Counted from the first letter of the stretch, positions 1-10,826 are shown. The stretch: DNA of 64,000 bases from Symbiodinium natans (GCA_905221605.1 CAJNDS010001324.1:190001-254000), one strand, 5' to 3'. Program-made: numbers and translations. The notes: generated by a model not told the origin, from the sequence alone.

Positions 1-3000
1 GGTCCTTTGGTATGCGGTTGGCGCTCATCGGGTCCATTTGTCCAAATGCCTGGATTACCGTTGTCTTGGTCGCGCTTCTGAGCGTTTGGTGCAGGGTTAG
101 TGTTCACCGGTCTGCTGACCTGATGCTTGGCCGAGCTTCCTGGGCATTGTTCAAGTCGCCCATGGCAGAATCTCCCTGAGCAATGTTTGAGAGTGCCCAC
201 CGGGTCTCGGCGACCAGACGCCTGACGGGCTCACTTTGAATCTAGGTATGCGGTTGACGTTCGGCTGGTCTACGTGACCAAACGACTGGCAAGTACCCAG
301 CTCGGTCACCCATCGCCTTCTGCTCCCTTCCCACTGCGCGGAAGGGCGGGTTTCAAGCGTGAGACCCTGTGGAAGTTAGAATGCGTTATGCCCTGCATGA
401 TGTCACAGGGTCGTTTTGTCGTTATCACCATGCCGCAAATCCCGGAGTGCCAATGCAGGAGTGAATGATTGTGGGTCATGCTCAGCCCCGGAGAGTTTCT
501 TTGGCTTGTCGTGATAATAACGATGGTTTACGTGTAAGGGCCCGCCTGAATCTATTGCAAGATGTCCCTCGTGAATGGGGGGGGGGGCGGGGGGGGGGCC
601 CGACCAGTCGGCATGTGTCTGGCGTTACAGCTGGCTCACCCCCCCCCTACGTCAAGTGGGAGGTCCGCCATGCTGGAGTCGTAGCGTGTGTGCGAGCTGC
701 ACGGGGACCAATGCTTTGAACTCGTCTTAAACGAGTTGGGTTCTTTCTGGCTTTCACTTGCCTGGGCAGCCTTGGTGTTTGGTCCATTACCCGACAAAGT
801 GCCCCCCGCTAAGACTTGGGACCCGCACGCTGGTGATTTTAATAACTCGAGTGATGCGGACAGGGACATGGGCAGCATGAGTGTTTCTGGTGCACGCAGT
901 GGCAGCCAGAGGTCGTGGACAGGCCCCACCTTTGAAAAGGGCACATAGCACCCTGCCTTGCATGGTGGCAGGCGCGGGCTCGCCTGTTTATGGGGTGCAA
1001 GACTTTGCATGAATGGGCACACCGAACAAAGGGACCCAGTGCGCGCCGGTGAGAAAAACCAGGGCCATTGAAACAGCCTAATCAGTCCAGAATGACTGTG
1101 GAGTACCTCGGTCGGCTTGGGTTCCACACGGAGAATCAGTTTTGCTCGGGCTCCACATGAGCAGTAGCCTGAGTCAACGACTCTGCCCCTGGTGGTCGCA
1201 CAGTTAACTCAACCAAGGCCTATCCCACACAGCAAATGGGGGGACCAATCTGCGAAAGGTGCAGAGACGCTGTCGGCCGCTTGTTGGCCACTATGTCTTT
1301 ACATCCACCCATGTCATAGGGCAGGTGTACCAGAGGTGTTTGCAGCCAAGACGGCTGGGTCGGAAGTGCCGGCAGGAGGAGGCGCGGAAGAGCATAGGAA
1401 GAGTCCACACACCCAACAGGTTAGCTCGGCGAAGCACAGGGCCGACACACCGAAATGAAGCCATTCAGGGCTGATGGCAACGCAGCCAGATTGCCAATGT
1501 AGGTCCTTAGAAACTAGCGCAGCACTGACTGAGATTGCCTTTCAGCGACCGACACAGGCGACGCACCCGTGTAAGACGGGCCTTCAGGAGTTTGGATTAA
1601 TGAAGGTGCTTATGCAAAAGTGCTCATAAGACCTAATGCTTGGTTGGCCACACTGGCCACATCACTCTGCGGCCACGGAGGCGACCAGGAGGCAAGACCG
1701 TGTCGTGGGTAGAGCATACGAAGCTTATAGGGCTGGCCTGGGGAGGCACGCTCACATCATGCAGTGAGTGAATGACGGGAATTGCACCGTGGCACACAAC
1801 AAGAACGGTCGAGACGACTTGCCGCATTCCTGGCATGTATTACCAAGCTTGACATGACACATAATGAAGCTACATGGCACCACACAGCAGGATTCCACAT
1901 GGGGGCCACCTGAAGATCACATACGCAGTTAGAGAATCATGCGCTCATGAACATCACTTTGAGCCATCATCCTTACATGAGCGTTTGCAGTCCAATGGAC
2001 ATACCTGGCACCATGGCCATGTTGTATGACAGCCCCTTGGCTCATACATGGGCACCATGTGCCACCTCATGAGACCCTCATAGCCCATTGGCTGAGCAAA
2101 CATTGCTCGTCTCATGCTACCTGTAACATGCAAAAAACATGTGTGAGCGCAGGCTCAGGTCCTCTTTTTTCTTCTTTCGTTGCAAACTGCATTCTCATCA
2201 CCAGCTTGGCGCGTCCTTGCTTCAAGGCAACATTACGACGCCCATGGGACATGGGTTGCAGACATTGCAAACACATTTGCATTGTGGCCGGCTCACAAAC
2301 AAGGCCCCGCAACGTGATCGCGCGTTAAAGCGGAAAGACAACTGCGGGCATTGAAATTATGAGTACGGAGAAACATTTGAAGCCGCTCGCTCGCGCCCAC
2401 TTGCCTGGTCAGGAGGGCCCAGTAGGACCCCATTTTCCGTGGCCCCAAGAGGCATGCCTGGGGCACCGGGAGGCAACAGTTGGCATCGACACCTGCAGGC
2501 CCCATGAAGACTCGCCTTGGTCCTGGACGGGCCTCGTCATCCATAGTGCCAGTGGTTGCACCTTAGACAGAATTTCCCGGCACAACTGGACCTCTGGTTG
2601 ACGGACACTTTCTACCGAGGAGCTCGCAAGCCCCAGAAAAGCGAGGGGAGAGCATAAGGTTGTCACCTGCAGGGGCTCCAACCTGCTGCGCGGACGCATT
2701 AGGACTACAAGTGGAATGGCTTGTGGGCTCAGGGTCAGTCTATCAGCATTTGATGCAGTGCTTTGAGCTTCAGCCCCATCATTGGAGCGAGAGCTGTGAG
2801 AGCCGAAACTGGCCTACCAGGGGCATCCTGCCTCATAGTGAATTCCAGTTGCACCTCGGGAAACGGCACACGCACAGTTTCAGCATCCGAACTGGAGCTA
2901 ACCTCACTCCTCAGGTAATCCTGTTGTCGGCAACGACACAGGTGGCACGCGCAGGCCACCAGGCTTGGGAACCACCTTAGAGGGCGCCCCATCCTTCGCA

Positions 3001-3163
3001 TGCATCACGCTTGGGGAAGCCTTGGAGACACCAGGAAGGAAGGGCGGTGCGTCGCTTGCACCGGCAGCATGATGCGCTGGATACCCAAGCTCATCCATTG
3101 GTTCATGGCATGAATGGTTGGGCATGCTGATGTGCTCTCAGCTCATCGGGCTTGGGTGGCCGT
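1..3163. other. Stretch without recognisable genes
   Basis: I see no conserved domain, RNA gene or element here on either strand; the open frames are short and of random composition. It holds G runs near 577-598 and C runs near 638-646. A weak divergent repeat of the opening sequence recurs about 236 bases later (both copies start GGTATGCGGTTG). A CATG-rich tract is listed separately. Confidence 0.6.
1810..2140. repeat. CATG-rich cryptically simple tract
   Basis: The tetramer CATG recurs more than ten times in about 330 bases, where roughly one would be expected by chance. It lies within words such as GACATGACAC, CACATGGG and CCATGGCCATG. There is no fixed period, so this is cryptic simplicity rather than a tandem repeat. 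Similar tracts lie just upstream (about 4060-4260) and downstream (about 10320-10500) of the first copia element. Confidence 0.5.
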
Positions 3164-3407
3164 TCAGCGGGACCAGGGAGCGCACTCGAATGTTCGGAAA
3201 ATAGGCTGTGCGAGGTCTGGCCTCTGTCGTCTGCAGGCTACCGGCTCGGTGAGGGCTGTGCGATGAGTGGGCGGTCGGCGGTGTGGCATCGAGGGCATGT
3301 CGGCTGCCGACTTGGTTGGCAATCGGTCCTTGTCCCGCGGCGGCTGAGGGCTAGGAGTCCGAGAGGCTGAGGCTCCCGACGTGGACGGGGGGTGCGGATC
3401 CGGCGTG

Positions 3408-3974
3408 TTAGGCAGTGGTGGTCCCAGTTGTCGGGACGGTCCGGGCCCGCCACTGGGGGTGCGAGGCCCGGACCGTTTCAGGTCCTGGGCTTGCTGTGGC
3501 ACTTCTTGAGTTGGAATTGGCCGTTTTGATAAACAGCGGCAAATGGGCTGTCCCTTGTGCACTGCAACCCAATTCGACGGAAGGTTTGTAATTTTCCCTT
3601 TCCCCTTCCCCTTCTTGGGCGGTCTCTCTGCCCCTCTGTCTGCTTTGGGAGGAGGGGGGGGGCGTGTTGGGCGTTTTGCGCTTGTTGGGGCTGTCGGCGT
3701 TCTTGCCTAGGCCCTTGGGCTGGCCTTTGTCGGGCTGCACCTTTGGGCGTAATTGCAGTAGGCTGGAGAGATCATTCCTGATGGAGGTGATCTCATGTAA
3801 GGCATCATCTAGGCTCCATGATTGGGCCACTAGTTCCGACAGTGAGGCCCAGATTTTTCTGTCGGCAGAGATGCATAAGGTCGATGAGCTCGATGATGAG
3901 CAGTGTGGCCGACACGCTTTGTCTTCAACTCCGTTTTCGTTTCTCCTTCGAGGGTTTAGGTCTGAGATCTTCAA
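3408..3974 (-). CDS. Hypothetical low-complexity ORF (188 aa)
   Basis: This is an open frame on the minus strand starting from an ATG at 3974. The middle part (about residues 35-75) could form a helix. The C-terminal half is rich in Pro, Ser, Thr, Gln and Arg. I recognise no domain. It lies just upstream of the first copia element and on the opposite strand. It could be a chance frame in GC-rich DNA or a remnant of a retroelement ORF. There is no spliced-leader relic or paralogue in the window to support it. Confidence 0.18.
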   Translation of the reverse strand: MKISDLNPRRRNENGVEDKACRPHCSSSSSSTLCISADRKIWASLSELVAQSWSLDDALHEITSIRNDLSSLLQLRPKVQPDKGQPKGLGKNADSPNKRKTPNTPPPSSQSRQRGRETAQEGEGERENYKPSVELGCSAQGTAHLPLFIKTANSNSRSATASPGPETVRASHPQWRARTVPTTGTTTA

Positions 3975-4363
3975 TCCCGAAAGTCCTCTGGGAAAGCCCG
4001 AAGTTCCCTCAAGTTGTCCAGAAAGTCCTCAAGAAGAGCTTGTTTTCGACAAAAATCTTAGGAAACAGCATGACATGTGTGGCTTGACCTTGATTAGGAA
4101 GCAGCATGACATGTTTGGCTTGAACTTGCGCTTGATTTTTGAGCTTGGATTGAATTGCTTGAGCATGTTGCTTTGGAACCTTGGGAAGATACATGCTTTG
4201 GAGGTTGCTTTGCGTGGGTGCGTCATGTTTTTCATGGGGTGTTTTTCGCTTATGCAAGGGATTGGAGCGCCTTTCGGAGGCGCACGAAGGAACAGATCCG
4301 GAGCTCTGAGTGTTTTGGTTCTAGTAGCCTTTTGCTTTTGTTGCTCGGAGAGCAATACGCTCC

Positions 4364-6073
4364 ATGATGGGTGGCTCCCAAACCTCTGGGCCTGCGATAG
4401 AGGACCCAGTTGGTGGAGAGGCGAGTGTTTCGCCAATGGTGGGCCCGTCGCTGGAGGAGGTGACGGTCCAGGAGCCAATTGGAGAGAAAGAGGTTCCATC
4501 AGCGGCTTCCTCGGGGGAAGTTCTTTTCCGTCCTCCGGATCGGGAGGTGCCTTCGCCTACCGACTCCGAGAATTGGGGGCATTGGCGCCCCATTGCGGCG
4601 GACCCCGTGGAGATTGGAGATTCCGATGTGCCGAGGATTACTCCGGTGGACACCACGCAGCCACCATCCATTCCGGGACAACGCCTGACGGCCTTGCATC
4701 ATGCTTTGCTTTTCGATATGAGGAGGAGGATTGCCGAGGCTGCCGAGCTTGGGGTCCATTTGTACCCCGAGCCTGGGGAACCAATGCCCCAGCTTTCCCA
4801 TTATTATGGGCCCCCAGCAGACCCGAGTGCCATTTACGATTCCCTCGCCATGGCCGGGACCATAGGCGAGGCCTATGTGGCGCAGCATCTGGGGTCTCCG
4901 GCGATTACTCGCCAGATCTTTGGTGGGTCTGCAACTTTGGTTCGTCCCAGCGAATATGCAGCCCCGACTCCGTGGCACTCGGTGCTTCCGCGGTTTCCGG
5001 AAGGTCCACATCCACCACAGGTACTTCCCGAACCTGTGCAAGAAGAAGGTCGCCGTCCCAAAAGATTTCGGGAGGTGGCCACCTCCACTGTGGATCAAGA
5101 CTTGGCTGCAGAAGAGCGCCTCCATCTTCTTCTCCAAGGCAAAGGCCTCTTCGAATGGGGGCTGAGGCCCCACGACGTCCTGTCAGCCATGGACAGGCTG
5201 GGCGTCGTTACCAAGGGCGCTGGAGGGCGCAACGATCGCCGAGAGCGCGAATGCGCCATAAGCGCAATGGGGTATCTTCAGCGGCTCCTCATCTGCTTGC
5301 GCGCCTTTATCAGTGCAAAGGCGGGGGAACGCCCGTTGTTGGCCCTTCACGAGCCGCGTCTCTTCGAGGGACCGCGCTTTACGCGGTATCGCGACGAACG
5401 TGTCGCGTGGGGCGAGCTCACTACGAGTTTGAGGCTTCGAACGGATGCTGCATTACGGTCGAAGGAGGCCAGCAATGCCCGCAGGGCCGCGCGAGATTCG
5501 CGCAGGAGGTTGAAGCCGAAGGCCCGTGCTGGTCCTGGTGGGTCTACATCAGACGATTCGAGCTCCACCTCCATTTCGGCCGACGAAGATCTCCATGGCG
5601 AAGGCCCCGAAGAGGCGCTGAAATTTTGCTTGAAGTGCCGGGAGGACAATATCTCAGTCCAAGAGGCCCTTTGCCTCCCTACGCCAGAGACGGCACCACC
5701 ACCGATGGTGAAGCAAGCAGGAATGGGTGGTCGAGATCCTCCAGCTCCGCCAATGGTTCCGGAAACTTCGGCTGCAACTCCGGGCCACCACGACGACGGG
5801 GATATGCCCCTGGAGCCACCTTCTCCGGCTTCAACAGCCCCACCTGGGGATTCCATCGGCCGCCTTCTTCTTGGTCTTGGACAGACGGGCACGGAGCGCT
5901 CGTTCGTTCTTCCGCCGCCGCCACCGGCGGTAAAGGCGATGCCACGCCCCGCTCCGGGGCCCTCCATGCCAACGGTTCCCGAATCGGGAGCCCCATCTTC
6001 CAGCAGCTCGGCCAATGTCCCCAGCTTCGATGCGGTGGTGGCTGCCGCAAAAGAGACGATCAAGAAGGGATGA
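4364..6073 (+). CDS. Retrotransposon ORF1, unknown (569 aa)
   Basis: This is the first ORF of the copia-type element, starting at a double ATG. Residues about 1-120 are acidic and proline-rich. Residues about 100-330 look globular, with predicted helices and little low complexity, and include a basic Arg/Lys-rich helix near 350-375. The rest is low complexity, rich in Pro, Ser and Ala. There is no CCHC knuckle and no DSG protease motif, so gag identity is inferred only from its position 60 bases upstream of the pol ORF in the same frame. A longer overlapping frame covers the same region but has the random composition of a shadow. It may be a lineage-specific gag or an accessory protein. Confidence 0.5.
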   Translation: MMGGSQTSGPAIEDPVGGEASVSPMVGPSLEEVTVQEPIGEKEVPSAASSGEVLFRPPDREVPSPTDSENWGHWRPIAADPVEIGDSDVPRITPVDTTQPPSIPGQRLTALHHALLFDMRRRIAEAAELGVHLYPEPGEPMPQLSHYYGPPADPSAIYDSLAMAGTIGEAYVAQHLGSPAITRQIFGGSATLVRPSEYAAPTPWHSVLPRFPEGPHPPQVLPEPVQEEGRRPKRFREVATSTVDQDLAAEERLHLLLQGKGLFEWGLRPHDVLSAMDRLGVVTKGAGGRNDRRERECAISAMGYLQRLLICLRAFISAKAGERPLLALHEPRLFEGPRFTRYRDERVAWGELTTSLRLRTDAALRSKEASNARRAARDSRRRLKPKARAGPGGSTSDDSSSTSISADEDLHGEGPEEALKFCLKCREDNISVQEALCLPTPETAPPPMVKQAGMGGRDPPAPPMVPETSAATPGHHDDGDMPLEPPSPASTAPPGDSIGRLLLGLGQTGTERSFVLPPPPPAVKAMPRPAPGPSMPTVPESGAPSSSSSANVPSFDAVVAAAKETIKKG

Positions 6074-6133
6074 AGGGGATTTGGAGCCGTGGGCCCGGCT
6101 TGGAATGTATCATAGCTTTCTTTTGTGTTCGGG

Positions 6134-9100
6134 ATGGAGTTCCACATTTTGTTTGTCGAGCTTAAAAGGTGTTCCGTTGGAGAAAAGGATCGGAAGGTCT
6201 TTAGAGTGAGGCCGCGCAGGAAGGGCTGCAGTGTTAGGATCTTCTGTGGGGACCACTGGGTCCGAGTGCCTAGCTACAAGCAGTTTGTCTTGCATAGGAA
6301 GGCCCCAAAACCTCAAACACGTACACGTGGCATGTTGAGCATGTTGTTTTGCAAGGCTTGCAGTGTGCTTGGGAGTGTTTGTGCTTGGCTTGGTGTGCTT
6401 GATCTTGTTGAAAAGGGCAATGATGAGAGCCCGCCGGCGAGCAGTACATTAGTGTGTCATCTGCGGATGATGCACAGAGGACTGCCAGTGCCGGGACAAG
6501 GGACTAAAGCTGAGCCCTTTGATTTGGAAGCTCCTCGTGGTGGGGAGCCCGGGTCTTCGTCTTCAAGGGTCCCCGAAGGGGTTCCGTCACCGTCAAGTCC
6601 CGATTACGAGCCTTCTGAGGTTTCTGAAAGACCCCCCAAGCCTCCAGAGAATCCACCGGAACCACCGGACAGTGGAGAAGAAGGATCTTTTAGGATTCCG
6701 TTGTCCTCAACCGCCTTGTATCATCATCGTGCTCAAGGCCATTTCCCTTATGATTCCAACTGTGACTCATGCTGTTCGTCGAAGGGTCGTGTCCCCGCGC
6801 GTCGCTTGCGTCGCCGTCTTCAAAAAGAGAATCAGACTGTTGGTCTTGATTTTTTCTTTTTCGGCAAGCTAAGAGTCCTGTTGATGACACACCTGGGTTC
6901 CAGGTATACTGTCAGTCTGCCCGCACCGAACCTCGAAGATCCACAATTGCTTGCTAACATCAACAGAGTGCTGCGTGAGATGGGACTGGTAGGCAAAGCC
7001 GTGACGTTTCGAATGGATCAAGAAGGATCTATTATTGCTTTGGCAGAAAGACTGAGTAGGTCCCGAAACTGCCCCCACAGCGCAACCATTGTTGATGTGG
7101 TTCCAGGATATAGGCCACAAGCCAAAGGCTCGATAGAACGACAAGTTGAATCGGTACGCCAAGGCTTCTGGGCTGTGTGGTTGGACTTGGAGCGCCAAAT
7201 TGCTCTAAAGAAGTTCCCTGGTCAAGATGCAGAGCTGGGAAAGTACCAGCTTCCCTTAGGGGGTCTCTTGTGGCAAGCCTGTGTGTTCTATGTGTCGAGG
7301 TGTTACAATCTGTGGTCCTCGAGCCACGGTGACTCCACCACCAGCATTGATTTGCTGCACGAGGAAATAGTTCACCGAACTAGAACGCTTCCCTTTGGTT
7401 GTGTGGTTCAGGCAAAAGTTAGCAAGTCGAAGGCGCATCTTGCTAAATACAGGGGAGCGAAAACAGTCAAGGCTGTTTACTTAGGACCCGTGAACGCACG
7501 AGGTGGAGGGATCTTCGCGGCCCCTTTTGGTAGTACGGAGATTGACGTATTTCCGACCGGAAGAATCGTTGATGGAGCGTGCGAGGTGGGAACTGTCGAA
7601 GGCCTCGCTGTTGCGCAGTCTTTGGTTCTTGATGGTAAAGACCCAGAACGGCCTGTCTTGTATGAACCCGAAGGTGTTGATGATGGGAATGGTCCTGAAG
7701 ATGAAGTCATGGAAGGTGGTGTTGGTCCTTTAAATGAAGAAGACGAAGAGATGATTGCTGACGATACCTATGCTCCCGTAAGTGCCCCGGCGGAAGAAGG
7801 TGAGGCAGGGATCCTGCCTGATGAGGGGGAAAACATGGAGGACATGGAGATTGATTGGCTTACGAATCACCTCTTGGAGTCTTTGTACCGAGGACCTGAC
7901 CTTCGAGCTACCTCACAGGAGGTGGCTGACTCGTTTACCTTGAAATTCGGAGGAAGTAGGGTCAAGTGCCAGGTACCACGAAATGCGGTCTCTGAAACAT
8001 CCGGAGAACAGTTGGATCCGAGCCTTTTGTATGCCTCAATGAAGTTGGAACTAGAGGAACTCGAGTCGTTCGGAGTAGGAAAGGTGATCTCTGAAGATGA
8101 GGCCCGGAAGTCCGCACGTGAGAGCGGCAGGCGGGTACTTACCAGTCGGTGGGTCAACACGGTCAAGCGTAAAGGGCTGTACCGGTCACGTCTGGTAGTA
8201 AGAGATTATGCTTCGATGGGAGGCACGACCTTGTCTGAAGGTATCTACAGCCCGACTACGAGTTTGGAGGGATTGCGGCTTCTGTTGGCACTGCTTTGTC
8301 GAAGAGGTTCAGTGTTGAGCTGTGACGTGAGCGTTGCTTTTATGCATGCAGCAGTGTCAAGGCCTGAGTACGTAGAGCTTCCGAGTAACGTGAGTATTGC
8401 GGACTCTAAAATCCCTCAAAAGGCCGGAAACAAGAAGGTGTATCTTCGATTACACAAAGCCATGAACGGACTGAGATCAGCACCGCTTTCTTGGTATAAG
8501 GAGCTGAGTTCGCACTTGGAGCAGAGCGGATTCAGTCCAAGCTTGGACCCGACGATATACCGCAGGAAGACCTCCAAGGGTCTGACGCTGGTCCTCTTTT
8601 ATGTTGACGATTTGTTAATCTACTCTGAGGACCCCTCCGAAGGGAAGAAGGTTTTCGAAGATCTACAGAAACGCTACAAGCTGAAACTGACTGGTGAGCT
8701 TCATGAGAATTGTGCGGGAGAAGTATCCTTTCTAGGACGGCGAATCTTCAGGAATAAGGGAGAGAAGCGAGTCTATTTTGGACTGGACGCTAAGTATTTG
8801 GATTCCTGCTGTGAAGAGTATGGGATAACCAAACCGAACCCCAAGCTTCCGTCATTGGAAACATGCATGAGGGATGTTCTCAAATGGGTCAAAGGTCTTC
8901 CGCATAAGGTTCAGGTGTTTCCGTCGACTCGGGAGATCCTGGAAGACGATGCGGATCCCCAAGCGGTATCGTGCTTTACGGACGCAAGCTGGAGCCTGAA
9001 TTCTGTTAGTGGTGGTGTGATTACTTGGGAAAACTGCTGTTTAAAGACGTTCAGCAGGAAGCAGTCCACCACAGCCCTTTCGAGCGCCGAGAGTGAGCTT

Positions 9101-10243
9101 GCGGCGCTTACTGAGATAGCCAGGGAAGGTTTGTACATTGCTCTCTTGACGGAGACCATCTTGGAGGGCATCCCGAAGGACCGGGAAACGGGGTACTACC
9201 TTCTTAAGGGGTATTCGGACTCTGAAAGCGCCGTGTCCATTTCCAAAATGGGGACATTGTTGAGGAAGGTCCGCCATATTGAGTTAAGAGCCGCTTTTCT
9301 CCAAGAACTTGTCCAGCTTGGAAGATTCACGATTGAGCACATACCAGGTGCTGTCAACCCGGCAGATGCTCTAACAAAAAGCCCAACTAACGACAGTTTG
9401 GTCAGCTTGTGCGAGGCTTGTGGCCTCATTCCGGAACCAGTCCCCTGGAAAGAGAAAAATTCCGGAACCAGCGTTTCTGTCACGTTTAAAGAGCCCAATA
9501 AACCAGCAGATGAAGTCTGCGAACTGAACGTCCCGGTTTCTTGGCGAGCCGCAGCAGAGAAGGTAGCAAGGAACCAGGCTTCTTATGTTGTGGTTGAGCT
9601 CTGCTGTGAAGAAGGAAGCTCTTTGTCAAAAGCTTGCTCGAAGAATCCTCGTATCGCGTATTTTGGAGTGACGAAGCAAGTGGATCTGTTAAGTGAAAAC
9701 GGATACCAGCTTCTCAAAGAAGTCTTTAGCGTGTTACTTCAGGAAGGGGTGAAGGTGTATGCGCACTTGTCTACGCCGTGTTCGGCTGGGTGCGGACTTC
9801 GTCATTTGAGATTTCGAAAAGGTGGACAGTCCTACGCCAGGTGGCGGGAGTCTCTTTTGGTCCACAAGAGGTCTTGGCGAAGGATTTGGAACCTTCTCCG
9901 TCCGTACGCGAACTGTCCGCGTCTTCTTCTTTCTCACGAGTGGCCAGCTAGGTCTGACTTGTGGAAGGAAACGGTCTTTAGGTCTGTAAGTCAACGTCTT
10001 GGTCTTGCGAAGGGATGTGTCGTCGATCGCTGTTGCTTCGAGAAGGGTTCTGAAAGAGCCTGGAAGAGATGGTGGTTTTGTAGTAACTCTTCGAATTTCA
10101 TCAACAGTATGGCTAGGAACCGCTGTGATGAGAGCCACCAACACATCCACCTTCAGCTCCCGGCGTCAGGTGTGTACCCTGAGCTGTTAGGAGAAGAAAT
10201 GCTGAAGGGTGCGAGACGAGCTATGGAAGAAGACAGGACTTGA
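6134..10243 (+). CDS. Copia polyprotein: IN-RT-RNase H-methyltransferase-like
   Basis: This is an intact 1369-residue frame; 6134 is the first ATG. A leading hydrophobic and proline-rich part is followed by an H-H-C-C integrase zinc site near residues 195-215. The catalytic D-D-E of integrase lies near 239 (GLDFFFF), about 295 (RMDQEG) and about 335 (KGSIER). The reverse transcriptase runs from about 640 to 900, with motif A containing SCDVSVAF and the YVDD box at 823-826. RNase H starts at D950 (FTDASW) and includes SSAESELAAL. After the RNase H, residues about 1150-1330 form an extra domain with VELCCEEGSS (E1155) and STPCSAG (C1216), patterned like motifs I and IV of Rossmann-fold cytosine methyltransferases. 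The D-D-E and YVDD residues are all present and there is no internal stop, so the pol part may be functional. Gag and protease are missing from this frame. Confidence 0.88.
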   Translation: MEFHILFVELKRCSVGEKDRKVFRVRPRRKGCSVRIFCGDHWVRVPSYKQFVLHRKAPKPQTRTRGMLSMLFCKACSVLGSVCAWLGVLDLVEKGNDESPPASSTLVCHLRMMHRGLPVPGQGTKAEPFDLEAPRGGEPGSSSSRVPEGVPSPSSPDYEPSEVSERPPKPPENPPEPPDSGEEGSFRIPLSSTALYHHRAQGHFPYDSNCDSCCSSKGRVPARRLRRRLQKENQTVGLDFFFFGKLRVLLMTHLGSRYTVSLPAPNLEDPQLLANINRVLREMGLVGKAVTFRMDQEGSIIALAERLSRSRNCPHSATIVDVVPGYRPQAKGSIERQVESVRQGFWAVWLDLERQIALKKFPGQDAELGKYQLPLGGLLWQACVFYVSRCYNLWSSSHGDSTTSIDLLHEEIVHRTRTLPFGCVVQAKVSKSKAHLAKYRGAKTVKAVYLGPVNARGGGIFAAPFGSTEIDVFPTGRIVDGACEVGTVEGLAVAQSLVLDGKDPERPVLYEPEGVDDGNGPEDEVMEGGVGPLNEEDEEMIADDTYAPVSAPAEEGEAGILPDEGENMEDMEIDWLTNHLLESLYRGPDLRATSQEVADSFTLKFGGSRVKCQVPRNAVSETSGEQLDPSLLYASMKLELEELESFGVGKVISEDEARKSARESGRRVLTSRWVNTVKRKGLYRSRLVVRDYASMGGTTLSEGIYSPTTSLEGLRLLLALLCRRGSVLSCDVSVAFMHAAVSRPEYVELPSNVSIADSKIPQKAGNKKVYLRLHKAMNGLRSAPLSWYKELSSHLEQSGFSPSLDPTIYRRKTSKGLTLVLFYVDDLLIYSEDPSEGKKVFEDLQKRYKLKLTGELHENCAGEVSFLGRRIFRNKGEKRVYFGLDAKYLDSCCEEYGITKPNPKLPSLETCMRDVLKWVKGLPHKVQVFPSTREILEDDADPQAVSCFTDASWSLNSVSGGVITWENCCLKTFSRKQSTTALSSAESELAALTEIAREGLYIALLTETILEGIPKDRETGYYLLKGYSDSESAVSISKMGTLLRKVRHIELRAAFLQELVQLGRFTIEHIPGAVNPADALTKSPTNDSLVSLCEACGLIPEPVPWKEKNSGTSVSVTFKEPNKPADEVCELNVPVSWRAAAEKVARNQASYVVVELCCEEGSSLSKACSKNPRIAYFGVTKQVDLLSENGYQLLKEVFSVLLQEGVKVYAHLSTPCSAGCGLRHLRFRKGGQSYARWRESLLVHKRSWRRIWNLLRPYANCPRLLLSHEWPARSDLWKETVFRSVSQRLGLAKGCVVDRCCFEKGSERAWKRWWFCSNSSNFINSMARNRCDESHQHIHLQLPASGVYPELLGEEMLKGARRAMEEDRT

Positions 10244-10271
10244 GGACGCAACTGTTGCAGGCATGAGGGGG

Positions 10272-10400
10272 TGTGAAAGTTTTTGACTTCCTTGTGAGTG
10301 CCTTTACAGTTGATAGGATGTCTTGCACATGTGACATGAACCACGAGTTTGCATTGCATGAGTTGAGAACTGTGCTTGAACCGTTTGTTTGGTGTTAGCA
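10272..10400 (+). repeat. Candidate 3' LTR of copia element 1
   Basis: It starts TG directly after a purine-rich GGGGG tract and ends in TTAGCA, the same last six bases as the LTR of the second copia element. Its first bases (TGTGAAAGTTTTT) resemble the start of that LTR. Its length of 129 bp is close to the other's 135 bp. No partner was found upstream of ORF1, so the call rests on this similarity and on position. Confidence 0.35.
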
Positions 10401-10778
10401 GAAGCAGGCATGGACATAGCATGTTTGGAGCTTGGCTTGAAAGTGTTTCTTGCTTTGAGCTTGACATGAGATGCTTGGAGTGTGCATGATGAGCAGAGAA
10501 GCACTCGAGATGCTTTAGGAGCATCCTTGAAGAAGTGCGTGTTGCTCTGAGTTTGCTCTTTAAACCTTGGCCGCCGACCCTCGCTTCGCTCGTGTCGTCG
10601 TACTGAGGTTCGAGCAGAGTGGGTGTGCACTTGTATGCTTGTTTTGCTGAAGCACTGAAGTCCTGAGAAGCATTAGGACGTTTGCATGTGTTCCTCCTTT
10701 GTTTAACAAAGTTGAGATGGAATTCACGAAAGTGAAGCTGCGCTGACTCTGCGAGAGACTTGCCGAACACCTCTGGTG

Positions 10779-10790
10779 TTTTGGCTCAAG
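10779..10790 (+). other. Spliced-leader relic (12 nt)
   Basis: TTTTGGCTCAAG is identical to the last 12 bases of the conserved 22-nt dinoflagellate spliced leader. In genomic DNA such a fragment marks a trans-spliced mRNA that was reverse transcribed and reintegrated. By a simple base-frequency estimate a chance 12-mer match on either strand of 64 kb is expected about 0.008 times. Confidence 0.7.
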
Positions 10791-10826
10791 CGTGGAGTGA
10801 AAAAGAGCTCTGCGTTTTTCACAGTG

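Larger units (their letters stand above)
4060..10400 (+). mobile_element. Ty1/copia-type retrotransposon 1
   Basis: The element has two ORFs in the same frame (4364-6073 and 6134-10243) separated by two stop codons. The second has the copia order integrase, reverse transcriptase, RNase H, followed by an additional methyltransferase-like domain. No zinc-knuckle gag or aspartic protease is visible. After the pol stop there is a purine-rich GAGGGGG tract and a TG that begins a stretch resembling the LTR of the second copia element (shared TGT(G)AAAGTTTTT start), so a 3' LTR is proposed at 10272-10400. I could not find a matching 5' LTR. CATG/CTTG-rich tracts at about 4060-4260 and 10420-10540 share words and may be decayed terminal sequence. 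The left boundary is therefore a guess. Confidence 0.75.

Noticed and set aside
3664-6165. 833-residue frame overlapping retrotransposon ORF1
   Set aside because: It lies in a different frame from ORF1, its composition looks random, and it has no domain. ORF1 in the neighbouring frame has the better start and is in phase with pol.
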